Source: an uncultured Pseudomonadota bacterium (GTDB lineage: Bacteria; Pseudomonadota; Gammaproteobacteria; Burkholderiales; Rhodocyclaceae). From it: 60,180 bases of DNA. The stretch lies in assembly GCA_946479855.1 (NCBI GenBank), contig CAMLHL010000009.1:1-60180 (forward strand). Direction: 5' to 3'. The notes under the pieces are model-generated. The model was not told the DNA's origin. It ran no database searches and saw only the letters and a list, made by a program, of their open reading frames with translations. Below, piece by piece: positions 18,544 through 27,479 of the stretch. Numbering within the stretch: the first letter of the stretch is position 1; every line of letters starts with the position of its first letter. The position numbers and the translations under genes were made by a program.

Positions 18544-19223
18544 GCCGTCTTTCGCCGCGCCGGGTCGTAGGTGTATAGCGCCAGTAGGACGACAAAGCTG
18601 AACAGCACCATGGCGCCGGACAGCCAGTGGGCCTGGGTGTATTCGAGCGCCTCGACGTGATCGTAAATTTGTACCGAAACGACGCGGGTTTTCTCCGGGA
18701 TGTTGCCGCCGATCATCAACACGATGCCGAATTCGCCGACGGTGTGGGCGAAGCCGAGGATGGCGCCGGACAGGAAGCCGGGTCTGGCCAGGGGAACGGC
18801 GACCGACCAGAAGGTATCCCACGGACTGGCGCGCAGCGTCGCGGCCACCTCCAGCGGCCGTTCGCCGATCGCCTCGAAGGCATTCTGGATCGGCTGCACG
18901 ACGAAGGGCAGTGAATAAAACACCGAGGCAACGACCAGGCCGGGGAAAGTGAAGGGCAGCAGGCCGAGGCCGAGCGAGTGCATCAGTTGCCCGATGGGGC
19001 CGTTCGGCCCCATGACAACGAGCAGGTAGAAGCCGATGACCGTCGGCGGCAGGACCAGCGGCAGCGCGACAACGGCGCCGACCATCCCCTTGAGGGCGGA
19101 ACGCGTGCGGGCCAGCCACCAGGCGATGGGCGTCCCGACGACGAGCAGCAACAGGGTGACGACCGTCGCCAGCTTGAATGTCAGCCAGACGGCGGCAAGA
19201 TCGGTGCTATCCATGCGGATCAA
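18540..19223 (-). CDS. modB: Molybdate ABC transporter permease ModB
   Basis: 227 residues, five to six membrane helices, with the binding-protein-dependent permease EAA loop ([33 protein letters not shown], about residues 125-157). It forms the channel for molybdate uptake with ModC. The start could be the listed ATG or the Met three codons later. It is coupled to modC by overlap and separated from modA by about 200 bases containing a strong hairpin. Confidence 0.94.
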   Translation of the reverse strand: MIRMDSTDLAAVWLTFKLATVVTLLLLVVGTPIAWWLARTRSALKGMVGAVVALPLVLPPTVIGFYLLVVMGPNGPIGQLMHSLGLGLLPFTFPGLVVASVFYSLPFVVQPIQNAFEAIGERPLEVAATLRASPWDTFWSVAVPLARPGFLSGAILGFAHTVGEFGIVLMIGGNIPEKTRVVSVQIYDHVEALEYTQAHWLSGAMVLFSFVVLLALYTYDPARRKTA

Positions 19224-19327
19224 TGGTTGGAGAACGGATGGCGCAGTTTACACAGGCTGATCGCGATCACGAAGTGCGGTTCGGGTCGAGCCCGCTCCGG
19301 TTCAGGGGCGATCCGGCGCCGGTTGGG

Positions 19328-19372
19328 CGGCAATGGCCGGAAAAGACGCGGACTGCTAGCCGGCCATTGCCG
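19328..19372. repeat. Inverted repeat (13-bp arms) between modA and modB
   Basis: CGGCAATGGCCGG at 19328-19340 pairs perfectly with CCGGCCATTGCCG at 19360-19372 around a 19-base loop. There is no T-run, so it is not a classic terminator. Placed between the binding-protein gene and the permease gene, it could stabilise the modA message or limit read-through. Confidence 0.6.
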
Positions 19373-19425
19373 GGCTGGCACCGCATGGCGGCGTTTCGAT
19401 GAAATCCAGCCTGCGGCAGCGATGT

Positions 19426-20310
<885 letters not shown>

Positions 20311-20326
20311 TCACGAAAGCATAAAA

Positions 20327-20527
20327 ATGCCCATTTCGCCTACCCCGGTGTTTCCCTCGCAAACCAACCGTACTGCCGCTGGCAAAGTTTCCACCCATGG
20401 CGGAGAAGGGGATCTGGGGGCATTCAACCTGCGCGATACGCTGAGCGGAATTGTCGTTCGCGAGGCGAACTTCGGAGAATTCCTGGCGGCGCTGAAGAAT
20501 TTCGGAGCGCAGGCCGTCAAGCATTAG
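20327..20527 (+). CDS. Small hypothetical ORF, doubtful
   Basis: 66 codons from an internal ATG (76 from the first ATG at 20297). The C-terminal half (LRDTLSGIVVREANFGEFLAAL) could form an amphipathic helix, and the ORF ends just before the tRNA on the other strand. There is no clear ribosome site and no recognised family. It could be spurious. Confidence 0.3.
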   Translation: MPISPTPVFPSQTNRTAAGKVSTHGGEGDLGAFNLRDTLSGIVVREANFGEFLAALKNFGAQAVKH

Positions 20528-20554
20528 GCGGGGTGCCGGATTACGGCAAAAGGG

Positions 20555-20629
<75 letters not shown>

Positions 20630-21108
20630 AACCTGGTGCTTCCGACGAGGGCAAGGTAACGGCTGGATGGACCGTTTGCCATGATTTTCCGATCGGATCT
20701 TTTGGATACCGTTAGAAATGCCATTGGTTGCATTGTGCTTGGGCATCTCAAAATCCTCGATGCCGGCGCCGTGATAGGTGGTCACGCCTCAAAGCGGGGC
20801 GAATTGTATCAGCGTAATAAGCGTTGTGCTTGGTAAATTGCTGCTATTTGGACGAATGGCAGCAGAAAAATGAAAAATCGGTATCGGCCCCGGTTCCGCG
20901 CTGCTCTCGGCGATTGCTGACCGCGGCTTTCCGTCCGCTCGGCCAGCCTCGGCAAGTTGAGGCGAGGGCAGTGAAAGGCACGCTGTCAGCGCATGGCAGG
21001 CTGGTATTTGAGATGGCCGACGCCTAGAATCTGCGAGTCGTATCTATATTTTCAGGAAGCAATGCAAACGCTGTTTCAAGATTCCACAAAATTCGAGGCT
21101 GCTGAATC
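20630..21108. other. Intergenic region after tRNA-Thr, no convincing gene
   Basis: About 480 bases of mixed composition. An open frame at 20824-21027 is Cys/Arg-rich with no family features and no good ribosome site. The tRNA promoter should lie in the first 60 bases. Nothing else was recognised. Confidence 0.45.
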
Positions 21109-21219
21109 ATGCAATTGATCGCCCTTCTGTTGGCCGTTTTGGGCCTTGCGATTCCGCTGCTTGTTTTTTACTTTTTGTACAAACGAAGTGAAAAGCGCAA
21201 GCAGTTGCCAAGCAAGTGA
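21109..21219 (+). CDS. Small single-span membrane protein, 36 residues
   Basis: ATG-initiated frame encoding one hydrophobic helix (IALLLAVLGLAIPLLVFYF) followed by a basic tail (KRSEKRKQLPSK). This positive-inside pattern is typical of a genuine small membrane protein. The stop overlaps the start of the decayed transposase. No strong ribosome site was seen. Function unknown. Confidence 0.45.
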   Translation: MQLIALLLAVLGLAIPLLVFYFLYKRSEKRKQLPSK

Positions 21220-21690
21220 TGGCGGCGCTGCCCGCACCAAATCGTCCGCAACGAGAAGTCGGGGGCCTGCACGGAAGCACCCTACTGCCGGAGTCGCTGG
21301 ACGACTATATTGATGAGGCTAATCCGGTCCGGGTCATCGACCTATAGGTCGATGAAGTGGATCTTGGCAAATTGGGTTTTTGAGGCTTCTCCCAGCGACC
21401 ACAAGGCGGCCGGCCCAGTATCCAGCGGTACTGCTCGATATCTACAGCTATCTCAAACGCATCCAGTACAGTCGGCGCCCGGAGAAAGAAAGCCCACGCA
21501 AGGTTGAACTGATGTGGTTAGCCGGGCCGCTGATGCCTGACTTCAAGACCCTTCGCCAATTTCCGCAAAGATAATGGTCCGGCGATGCGCAGTACCTGCC
21601 GCCTGTTCGTGCTGATAGACCAGCGTCTAGGGCTTTTCTCTGAGGCATCGCTCGCCATTTAAAAGCAACCTGTGCTGATTACGGACCGGC
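21219..21690 (+). pseudogene. Decayed IS1182-family transposase, N-terminal part
   Basis: Translation in pieces gives the N-terminal landmarks of IS1182-type DDE transposases: a start with STLLPESLDDYIDEANPVR and VDEVDLGKLGF, then in another frame LLDIYSYLKRIQYSRRPEKE and VELMWLAGPLMPDFKTL, then in a third frame FRKDNG followed by RLGLFSE. At least two in-frame stops (TAG near 21345, TGA near 21380) and at least two frameshifts are present. The catalytic C-terminal half is missing. No terminal inverted repeats were identified. Confidence 0.82.
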
Positions 21691-21806
21691 CAACGGCTAT
21701 CTGAAAGGGAAAAGAGCAGGTACTTTGGATTGACGGCTTCGTTTTCATGGCGAATTTGACAGTTCCTATTTCCTGAATTCAGCGTTGCACGCGAAATAGT
21801 CAACCC
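21691..21806. other. Short spacer between IS remnant and cluster A
   Basis: About 115 bases. The first part may be further decayed transposase sequence. No terminator for the minus-strand cluster A operon was recognised here. Confidence 0.35.
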
Positions 21807-22244
21807 TTAAATACCATTCGATTTTCGTGCGGCGAGTTCGGTAGCGCGACGGATACTGGCCGGGATGCCTCCGATGCCCCAGCGGTCGGGGTGGGCGTGT
21901 TCGATATGAAGCCGTATGCGATCCTTGTCGACATTCAGCTGGCGCGCTGTGATGTCGCTGAGTTCAGCGATGACCCGGTGCAGTTGCTCAACCGTACGCC
22001 CTTCCATCAGGATCATCTTGATGAAGGGCATTTCAGCCTCGCGACGCGGTGTATGAGCCAGCACCTCGCTGGCTGGATCGCCGCAAATCCCCCACAGATC
22101 GGGGTCGATTTCGGTGACCCACACTTCGAGCCGGTCCAGCGGGGCGGCGAGGATCTCCGACAGGGCGCGGGAAGCCTCGCGCACCCAGTTTTTCAGGTTG
22201 TCGCGCGGATGGCCCGCGAGGACATGGAGGTTGGCGACGGGCAT
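21807..22244 (-). CDS. Fused double 4-oxalocrotonate tautomerase
   Basis: 145 residues made of two complete tautomerase-superfamily units. Unit 1 (residues 2-60) begins Pro-Val-Ala-Asn after Met, so it has the N-terminal catalytic Pro, but the 4-OT Arg11 and Arg39 equivalents are His and Glu. Unit 2 (residues 73 on, PFIKMILMEGRT, ending in DRWGIGGIPAS) keeps both Arg equivalents, but its Pro is internal. An internal ATG at 22031 has GAGG five bases upstream and could yield unit 2 alone. Last gene of cluster A; a normal single-domain enzyme is encoded at 56961-57152. Likely acts in ketonisation of 2-hydroxymuconate-type products. Confidence 0.85.
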   Translation of the reverse strand: MPVANLHVLAGHPRDNLKNWVREASRALSEILAAPLDRLEVWVTEIDPDLWGICGDPASEVLAHTPRREAEMPFIKMILMEGRTVEQLHRVIAELSDITARQLNVDKDRIRLHIEHAHPDRWGIGGIPASIRRATELAARKSNGI

Positions 22245-22259
22245 CTTCTTCTCCTTCGT

Positions 22260-23024
22260 TTAGGGTAGGCCACGGCGGCGGCCGGCGTCGAGCATCAGGC
22301 TGGAACCGGTCATCGCATCGGCTTCCGGAGCGAGCAGCAGGGTGACCGCCCAGGCGATCTGTTCCGGGGTGCTCAGGATGCCGAGCGACGATTCAGCGCG
22401 CATTTCGGCGAGCACGTCTTCGGTGCTGCCGTTGCGCTGTTCGGCACGGGTGGCCGCAACGCGCCGCAGGCGTTCGGTGTCGGCCGGTCCGGGGACGATG
22501 GTGTGGGCCGTGATGCCGCGCGGGCCGTAGGCCAGGCTCAGCTGGCGGACGACGTTGAGAATGGCGGCATTGGCGACTCCGGCTGCGGCAGCATAGGCGG
22601 TCGGCTCGAGGCCGTAGTGGCCGCCGATGGCGACGATGCGCGAGCCGGGAGACAGGCGGGCATCGGCTGCCCGGACCAGGCGGAGCAGGCCGCCAACCTT
22701 GATGTTGACGGCATCGACCATCAACTCGGTCGGTACCGTCAGGATGCCGCCGGCAACGGCCACACCGGGGCCGTGCACGAGCATGCGAACCGGCTTGTCG
22801 ATGGCGGCAGCAATGGCCGTGATGGCCGAATCGCTGGCGATGTCGGCAACGCAGGCGCGGACGCCGGGATGGCTATCGGTCATCGCCTGCAGGCTGTCGA
22901 CCGAACGGGCCACGGCGATGACACCGAGCCCGGCATCGAGCAGGCGTTTGGTGATCGCCGCGCCAAAGGCGCCGGTGGCGCCAACCAAAATGGCACAGGC
23001 TTCGTGTTCGGCGTAGGGCTTCAT
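22260..23024 (-). CDS. SDR-fold protein lacking the usual catalytic residues
   Basis: 254 residues, Rossmann fold with N-terminal GATGAFGAA nucleotide loop and C-terminal GSSLMLDAG. At the catalytic site the usual Y-x-x-x-K reads Y-A-A-A-A, and the Ser position in strand 5 reads GGH rather than SS, so the canonical Ser and Lys are absent. It is probably not a normal dehydrogenase/reductase. It overlaps the start region of the aldolase gene, in the cluster A operon. A canonical SDR occupies the equivalent place in the other meta operon (53373-54167). Confidence 0.8.
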   Translation of the reverse strand: MKPYAEHEACAILVGATGAFGAAITKRLLDAGLGVIAVARSVDSLQAMTDSHPGVRACVADIASDSAITAIAAAIDKPVRMLVHGPGVAVAGGILTVPTELMVDAVNIKVGGLLRLVRAADARLSPGSRIVAIGGHYGLEPTAYAAAAGVANAAILNVVRQLSLAYGPRGITAHTIVPGPADTERLRRVAATRAEQRNGSTEDVLAEMRAESSLGILSTPEQIAWAVTLLLAPEADAMTGSSLMLDAGRRRGLP

Positions 23025-24085
23025 GGCGTGGCTCCCACGGCAGCGTCTTTGAGCAGGCCGCGCTCCTTGGCCATGGTCATTGCGGTGTCGATGATCATGT
23101 CCTCCTGGCCGCCGATCATCTTCTTGCGGCCGAGTTCAACGAGGATGTCGCGGGCCGGGATGCCGAAGCGTTCGGCGGCGCGGTTGGCGTGGAGCAGGAA
23201 GGTGGAGTAGACGCCGGCGAAGCCCAGGGTCAGCGACGAGCGGTCGACACGGACGATATGGTCCATGAGCGGGAAAATGATGTCCTCGGCCATGTCCATC
23301 AGCTTGAACAGGTCGCAGCCGGTTTCGATGCCCATGCGTTCGCAAACGGCGACGAAGGCTTCGAGCGGCGTGTTGCCGGCACCCGCACCAAGACCCCCAA
23401 CGGAGGCGTCGATGCGGCTGGCGCCGGCCTCGATGGCGGTGATGGAGTTGGCGATGCCCATGCCCATGTTGTGATGACCGTGGAAGCCAATCTCGGTTTC
23501 CGGCTTGAGCACGTCGCGCAGGGCGCTGACCCGGGCTTGCACATCAGCGGGCAGCATGTAGCCGGCCGAGTCGGTGATGTACACCGTCTGCGCGCCGTAG
23601 GATTCCATCAGCTTGCCTTGCTGGGCGAGGCCTTCCGGCGTGTTGAGGTGGGCCATCATCAGGAAGCCGGTGCTGTCCATGCCCAGCTTGCGGGCAAAGG
23701 CGATGTGCTGCGGCGACGTGTCGGCTTCGGTGCAGTGGGTGGCCACATGCACGCTGCGCGCGCCGCAGTCGTAAGCCGACTGCAGTTCGCGCATGGTCCC
23801 CAGGCCGGGCAGCAGCAGGACCGAGACCTTGGTGCGCTTTACGGCGCTGCACACGGCCGAGAGGTAGTCCTCGTTGCTGTGCGGTGCGAAGCCGTGTTGC
23901 AGCGAATTGCCGCCCAGCCCGGCACCGTGGGTGACCTGGATGTAGGGAACGCCAGCATCGTCCAGCGCGGTGGCGATCTTGACCATCTGTTCGACCGACA
24001 TCTGCTCGCGCTTGGCGTGCATGCCGTCGCGCAGGCACATGTCGTGGATGGTGACGCGGCGGCCTTTCAGATTGACTTCACTCAT
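23021..24085 (-). CDS. dmpG: 4-hydroxy-2-oxovalerate aldolase (cluster A copy)
   Basis: 354 residues, DmpG/BphI/MhpE family. It cleaves 4-hydroxy-2-oxovalerate to pyruvate and acetaldehyde. The HMGL-like TIM barrel carries [13 protein letters not shown] at the N terminus (metal and catalytic Arg/Asp) and [15 protein letters not shown] in the centre (metal-binding His pair); a C-terminal communication domain follows. Start and stop overlap both neighbours (ATGA-type). It should form a channelling complex with the acetaldehyde dehydrogenase next to it. A paralogue is at 55127-56158. Confidence 0.94.
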   Translation of the reverse strand: MSEVNLKGRRVTIHDMCLRDGMHAKREQMSVEQMVKIATALDDAGVPYIQVTHGAGLGGNSLQHGFAPHSNEDYLSAVCSAVKRTKVSVLLLPGLGTMRELQSAYDCGARSVHVATHCTEADTSPQHIAFARKLGMDSTGFLMMAHLNTPEGLAQQGKLMESYGAQTVYITDSAGYMLPADVQARVSALRDVLKPETEIGFHGHHNMGMGIANSITAIEAGASRIDASVGGLGAGAGNTPLEAFVAVCERMGIETGCDLFKLMDMAEDIIFPLMDHIVRVDRSSLTLGFAGVYSTFLLHANRAAERFGIPARDILVELGRKKMIGGQEDMIIDTAMTMAKERGLLKDAAVGATP

Positions 24086-24999
24086 GCTGCAACCTCCATC
24101 GGCTTGAGCTGGATGCTGCCGGCGAGGATTTCCTCGGCGAACATCTCGGCGGTGCGCGTCGCGGCCGCCGTCATGATGTCGAGGTTGCCGGCATACTTGG
24201 GCAGGTAGTCGCCGAGGCCGGCCACTTCCATGAAGACGGTGACGCGCTTGCCGTCGAACAGCGGGCCATTGACCAAGCGGTAGCCGGGCACGTACTTCTG
24301 CACTTCCTTGATGATGGCGAGCACCGATTCGATGATGCGCGTCTCGTCCGGCGTCTCGTCAGTCAGGCAGGAGATGGTGTTGCGCATCATCATCGGCGGT
24401 TCGGCCGGGTTGATGATGGCCAGCGCCTTGCCCTTGCGCGCGCCGCCGACCACCTCGATGGCGTTCGAGGTGGTGTAGGTGAATTCGTCGAGATTGGCGC
24501 GGGTGCCGGGGCCGATCGATTTCGAGGCCAGGCTGGCGACGATCTCACCGTAGGCCACGGATTGCACGCGCGATACGGCATGGACGATGGGAATGGTCGC
24601 CTGTCCGGCACAGGAGATCATATTTACGTTCATCTCGACCTTCTCGGCGTGCTGGCGCAGGTTTACCGGCGGCACGCACAAGGGGCCGATGGCGGCCGGG
24701 GTCAGGTCGATCATCATGACGCCCAGTTCGTTCAGCTTGCGCGAATTCTCGGCATGGACGTAGGCCGAGGTGGCGTCGAAGGCGAGCTGGATGTTGTCTT
24801 TCAGCACGTGCGGCAGCAAGCCGTCGACGCCGGCGGCAGTGGTCTTCAACCCCATCTCACGGGCGCGGGCCAGGCCTTCGGACTCCGGGTCGATGCCGAC
24901 CATCCACACCGGTTCGAGGACGGGGCTGCGCTGGATCTTGTAAATCAGGTCAGTGCCGATGTTGCCGGAGCCGATCAGGGCGCATCGTATTTTTTTCAT
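24082..24999 (-). CDS. dmpF: Acetaldehyde dehydrogenase, acylating (cluster A copy)
   Basis: 305 residues, DmpF/BphJ/MhpF family: acetaldehyde + CoA + NAD to acetyl-CoA. The N-terminal NAD loop is [12 protein letters not shown], the catalytic Cys is in [16 protein letters not shown], and [23 protein letters not shown] follow. It overlaps the aldolase start, as usual for this substrate-channelling pair. A paralogue is at 54192-55106. Confidence 0.95.
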   Translation of the reverse strand: MKKIRCALIGSGNIGTDLIYKIQRSPVLEPVWMVGIDPESEGLARAREMGLKTTAAGVDGLLPHVLKDNIQLAFDATSAYVHAENSRKLNELGVMMIDLTPAAIGPLCVPPVNLRQHAEKVEMNVNMISCAGQATIPIVHAVSRVQSVAYGEIVASLASKSIGPGTRANLDEFTYTTSNAIEVVGGARKGKALAIINPAEPPMMMRNTISCLTDETPDETRIIESVLAIIKEVQKYVPGYRLVNGPLFDGKRVTVFMEVAGLGDYLPKYAGNLDIMTAAATRTAEMFAEEILAGSIQLKPMEVAA

Positions 25000-25013
25000 G
25001 GTCGCCTCTTGGT

Positions 25014-25196
25014 TTAGAGCTTGATGCAGACCTTGCGGGTCTTGGTATAGAACTCGAGCGAATGGACGCCGCCTTCGCGGCCGATATGGGCGATAGCCCT
25101 TCCGTCGACCGGCAAAGCATTGTCGAAATAGCGGGCATTGGGGTGGACGGTGAATTCGCCATGTATGAAATGGTGGATACGTTGCGGCTGGCTCAT
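25014..25196 (-). pseudogene. Internally deleted 2-hydroxymuconic semialdehyde dehydrogenase remnant
   Basis: A 60-codon open frame that joins the start of the enzyme to its end. Residues 1-38 ([19 protein letters not shown] and on to AHI) match the first 35 or so residues of DmpC; residues 39-60 ([18 protein letters not shown]) match its last 22, as in the intact copy at 50271-51725. The central 420 or so codons, including NAD-binding and catalytic Cys, are gone, in frame. It lies between the dioxygenase and the acetaldehyde dehydrogenase, near where an operon of this type would carry dmpC. Confidence 0.88.
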
Positions 25197-25304
25197 GGCG
25201 ACTTCCGGGTCATTGAAGGCGTAAAAATCCTGCGGCAGTTGGGGACTGCACGTGGCGGACGGCGAAGAGGGGGGCGGCCGGATGCTGCCGGCCGCCAGGA
25301 AAGA

Positions 25305-26240
25305 TCAGGTCACGACGGTGAGGAAGGTTTCGTGCAGCTTGCGCTGCGGGTAATCCAGGCCGCCGCCGGCGCCCAGGCCATCGAAGGTCCAGGTCGTCGG
25401 TTCGTAGTCGGGGTAGGGTTGGTAGCCGCCCATGAAGGTCTCGAAACGGTTGCCGGACGGGTCCCAGGCGTAGATGGTGCAGCCGCGGGTGATGCCGTGG
25501 CGGGTCGGGCCGATGTCGATGGGCACGCCGTTCATCGACAGGATGTCGCTGGCACGCAGTACTTCCTCCCAGCTATCGAGCAGGAAGGACAGGTGATGCA
25601 GCTTGCCGGGTTCCGGGTGCTCGACAAAGGCGATGTCGTGCACCTTGTGCGAGCAGGAGAGCCAGATGGCGGCGCTGTTTTCGTTGTCCGGGGCGAGCAC
25701 GTGCTCGACCAGGTAGAAGCCGAGCACCTCGGTGAAAATCTTCTGCACGGCGGCGATGTTCGGGCCGTAGAGCAGGCAGTGGTCGAGACGGACCGGCGCG
25801 ATGCCATTCTCGGATGCCTTGGTCCACGGTGCCGGGTTGGTGACTTGCAGGCCATTGCCGACTGCTTTTTTCTCGGCATAGAGTTCGATCATGTGACCGG
25901 ACGGAATTTCGAAGCGGACGCGCTCGCCGGTCTCCAGCATCTCGCCGGCCGGGATGCGCTCGGTTTTCAGGCCGTAGGCGCGCAGATCGGTTTCCATCTT
26001 GTCCAGGGTGGGCTTGTCGCGCACCTTGAAGCCGAAGAAATCGATCCCGGCCCGATCGGCCTGACGCAGTACGAGGCTGTTATGGTCGCGTTCGTCCCAG
26101 CATTTGAGATAGACCCGCCCCTGGGGATCGCGCCCGGTTTCCACCATGCCAAGGATGTCGCGATAGTGGTGTACCGCCTCCTCCAGATCGAGTACGCGGA
26201 TTGCCCCGTGTCCGGGCCGTAAAACACCTGTCATTGCCAT
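25305..26240 (-). CDS. dmpB: Catechol 2,3-dioxygenase (cluster A copy)
   Basis: 311 residues, two-domain type I extradiol dioxygenase, converting catechol to 2-hydroxymuconic semialdehyde. The iron ligands are visible: His in RLDHCLLYGP, His in KLHHLSFLLD and Glu in GNRFETFMGG; the Tyr in CTIYAWDP is also conserved. AAAGGAG stands before the ATG. It is closely similar to the second copy at 48891-49820 (shared MAMTGVLRPGH start and FLTVVT end). Second gene of cluster A. Confidence 0.95.
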   Translation of the reverse strand: MAMTGVLRPGHGAIRVLDLEEAVHHYRDILGMVETGRDPQGRVYLKCWDERDHNSLVLRQADRAGIDFFGFKVRDKPTLDKMETDLRAYGLKTERIPAGEMLETGERVRFEIPSGHMIELYAEKKAVGNGLQVTNPAPWTKASENGIAPVRLDHCLLYGPNIAAVQKIFTEVLGFYLVEHVLAPDNENSAAIWLSCSHKVHDIAFVEHPEPGKLHHLSFLLDSWEEVLRASDILSMNGVPIDIGPTRHGITRGCTIYAWDPSGNRFETFMGGYQPYPDYEPTTWTFDGLGAGGGLDYPQRKLHETFLTVVT

Positions 26241-26307
26241 TGCCTACACTCCTTTGGTTGTCGAATGGGCCATTCGTCGATGGCTTTGGTTTGCTGAATC
26301 CGTTTGT

Positions 26308-27108
26308 TCAGTACGATCCGGGCACCCCTGCCGGCGAGCTCTCCGGCTTGTAGCTCCGGCATAGCGCCGTGGTCGCCGCGGTGAGCAGCAGGGCATCGAT
26401 GCCGACTGCGACAAAGTTGGCGCCGGCCTGCATGTAGCGCTCGTTCAGTTGCCGGTCGCTGCACAGCACGCCGCCCGCCTTGCCAGCGGCGCGTGTCTGC
26501 CGCAGGCCGTCCTCGATGGCAGCGACGATTTCCGGGTGCGTCGACTGGCCCAGGTAGCCGTAGGAAGCGGCGAGGTCGGCCGAGCCGAAAAACAAGCCAT
26601 CCACCCCGTCGACCGCAAGGATGCTGTCGAGTTGTTCGTAGCCAGCCCGCGTCTCGACCTGAACGAGCAGGCACATCTGGTCGTTGGCCAGATGGGCGTA
26701 GTTATCGATGCGGCCCCAGCGCGAGGCACGGGCCAGAGCGCTGCCGACGCCACGAATGCCGGCCGGCGGATAGCGCATGGCCTCGACCAGTCCGCGGGCC
26801 TGTTCGGCCGATTCGACCATCGGGATGAGCAGGGTCTGGGCGCCGGTTTCCAGCAGTTGCTTGATCAGGACGTGATCGCCCTGCGGCGGGCGGACCACCG
26901 GCTGGGTCGGGTAGGGCGCCAGCGCCTGCAATTGCGACAGGATGCTGCGCAGGTCGTTGGGACCGTGCTCGGCGTCAATCAGCAACCAATCGAAACCGGC
27001 TCCGGCACAGATTTCGGCGCTGAATGTCTCGCCCAGACCGAGCCACAGACCGATCTGATTATGGCCTGCCTTGAGCGCCGACTTGAACTGATTGTTGGGT
27101 ATTTGCAT
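26308..27108 (-). CDS. HpcH/HpaI-type class II aldolase
   Basis: 266 residues from the ATG with GAGGGG five bases upstream; longer starts add up to 23 codons without support. The HpaI pattern is clear: [62 protein letters not shown] (metal Glu) and [13 protein letters not shown] (metal Asp; the family usually has GPADLS). Such enzymes cleave 2-oxo-4-hydroxy acids such as 2,4-dihydroxyhept-2-enedioate to pyruvate plus an aldehyde. First gene of cluster A, duplicating the reaction type of the DmpG-like aldolase three genes on. Confidence 0.88.
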   Translation of the reverse strand: MQIPNNQFKSALKAGHNQIGLWLGLGETFSAEICAGAGFDWLLIDAEHGPNDLRSILSQLQALAPYPTQPVVRPPQGDHVLIKQLLETGAQTLLIPMVESAEQARGLVEAMRYPPAGIRGVGSALARASRWGRIDNYAHLANDQMCLLVQVETRAGYEQLDSILAVDGVDGLFFGSADLAASYGYLGQSTHPEIVAAIEDGLRQTRAAGKAGGVLCSDRQLNERYMQAGANFVAVGIDALLLTAATTALCRSYKPESSPAGVPGSY

Positions 27109-27193
27109 TGCCCCTCGCATGTCTTTAATTTGCCCCGGGTGTGTCCTTGCACCATATGCCCGGCGTTTCAAATCCATTAAACGTGATGCGAGG

Positions 27194-27212
27194 AATACCG
27201 TCCAATACCATT
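27194..27212 (-). promoter_or_regulatory. 19-bp element upstream of cluster A, repeated at 57237-57255
   Basis: On the minus strand this reads AATGGTATTGGACGGTATT, two GGTATT units ten bases apart. The identical 19 bases occur at 57237-57255 on the plus strand upstream of the YCF48/RND operon. Both copies have the same orientation relative to the gene they precede (86 and 147 bases before the start codons). This suggests a shared operator or activator site. Confidence 0.6.
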
Positions 27213-27343
27213 CGAATTGCGATGCGATACGGAAAAGGTATGCCAGTGAGGATTTAAGGCACCTGAAAACAAGCCGCCTTTGAGGGGGCGCCGCTTTGAT
27301 GGGGAACGGGGGTACAGGGCAAGTTGCGGTGATGCAATCAGCA

Positions 27344-27361
27344 TCTAAACCAAAGTCTAAT
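27344..27361 (+). promoter_or_regulatory. TodT/StyR-like box upstream of the chemoreceptor gene
   Basis: TCTAAACCAAAGTCTAAT. The core TAAAC-N4-GTCTA matches the TodT/StyR recognition pattern ATAAAC-N4-GTTTAT. The same 18 bases occur at 29655-29672 upstream of tmoA. A weak -10-like ATAGCT at about 27383 would place the box near -42. Confidence 0.65.
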
Positions 27362-27479
27362 AGATCGACTTTGTCGAGGCGGATAGCTTCAGCTGTTATT
27401 TGCTTCGGGCGATTGCCCTCTGTTTGCCTCTGTCCGGTGCCCCGGCGGGAGGGGCAAGTCCATTTTCTAAAGGAATGTA

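Noticed and set aside
20824..21027. 67-codon frame after tRNA-Thr
   Set aside because: Cys/Arg-rich composition, no ribosome site, next to decayed sequence.
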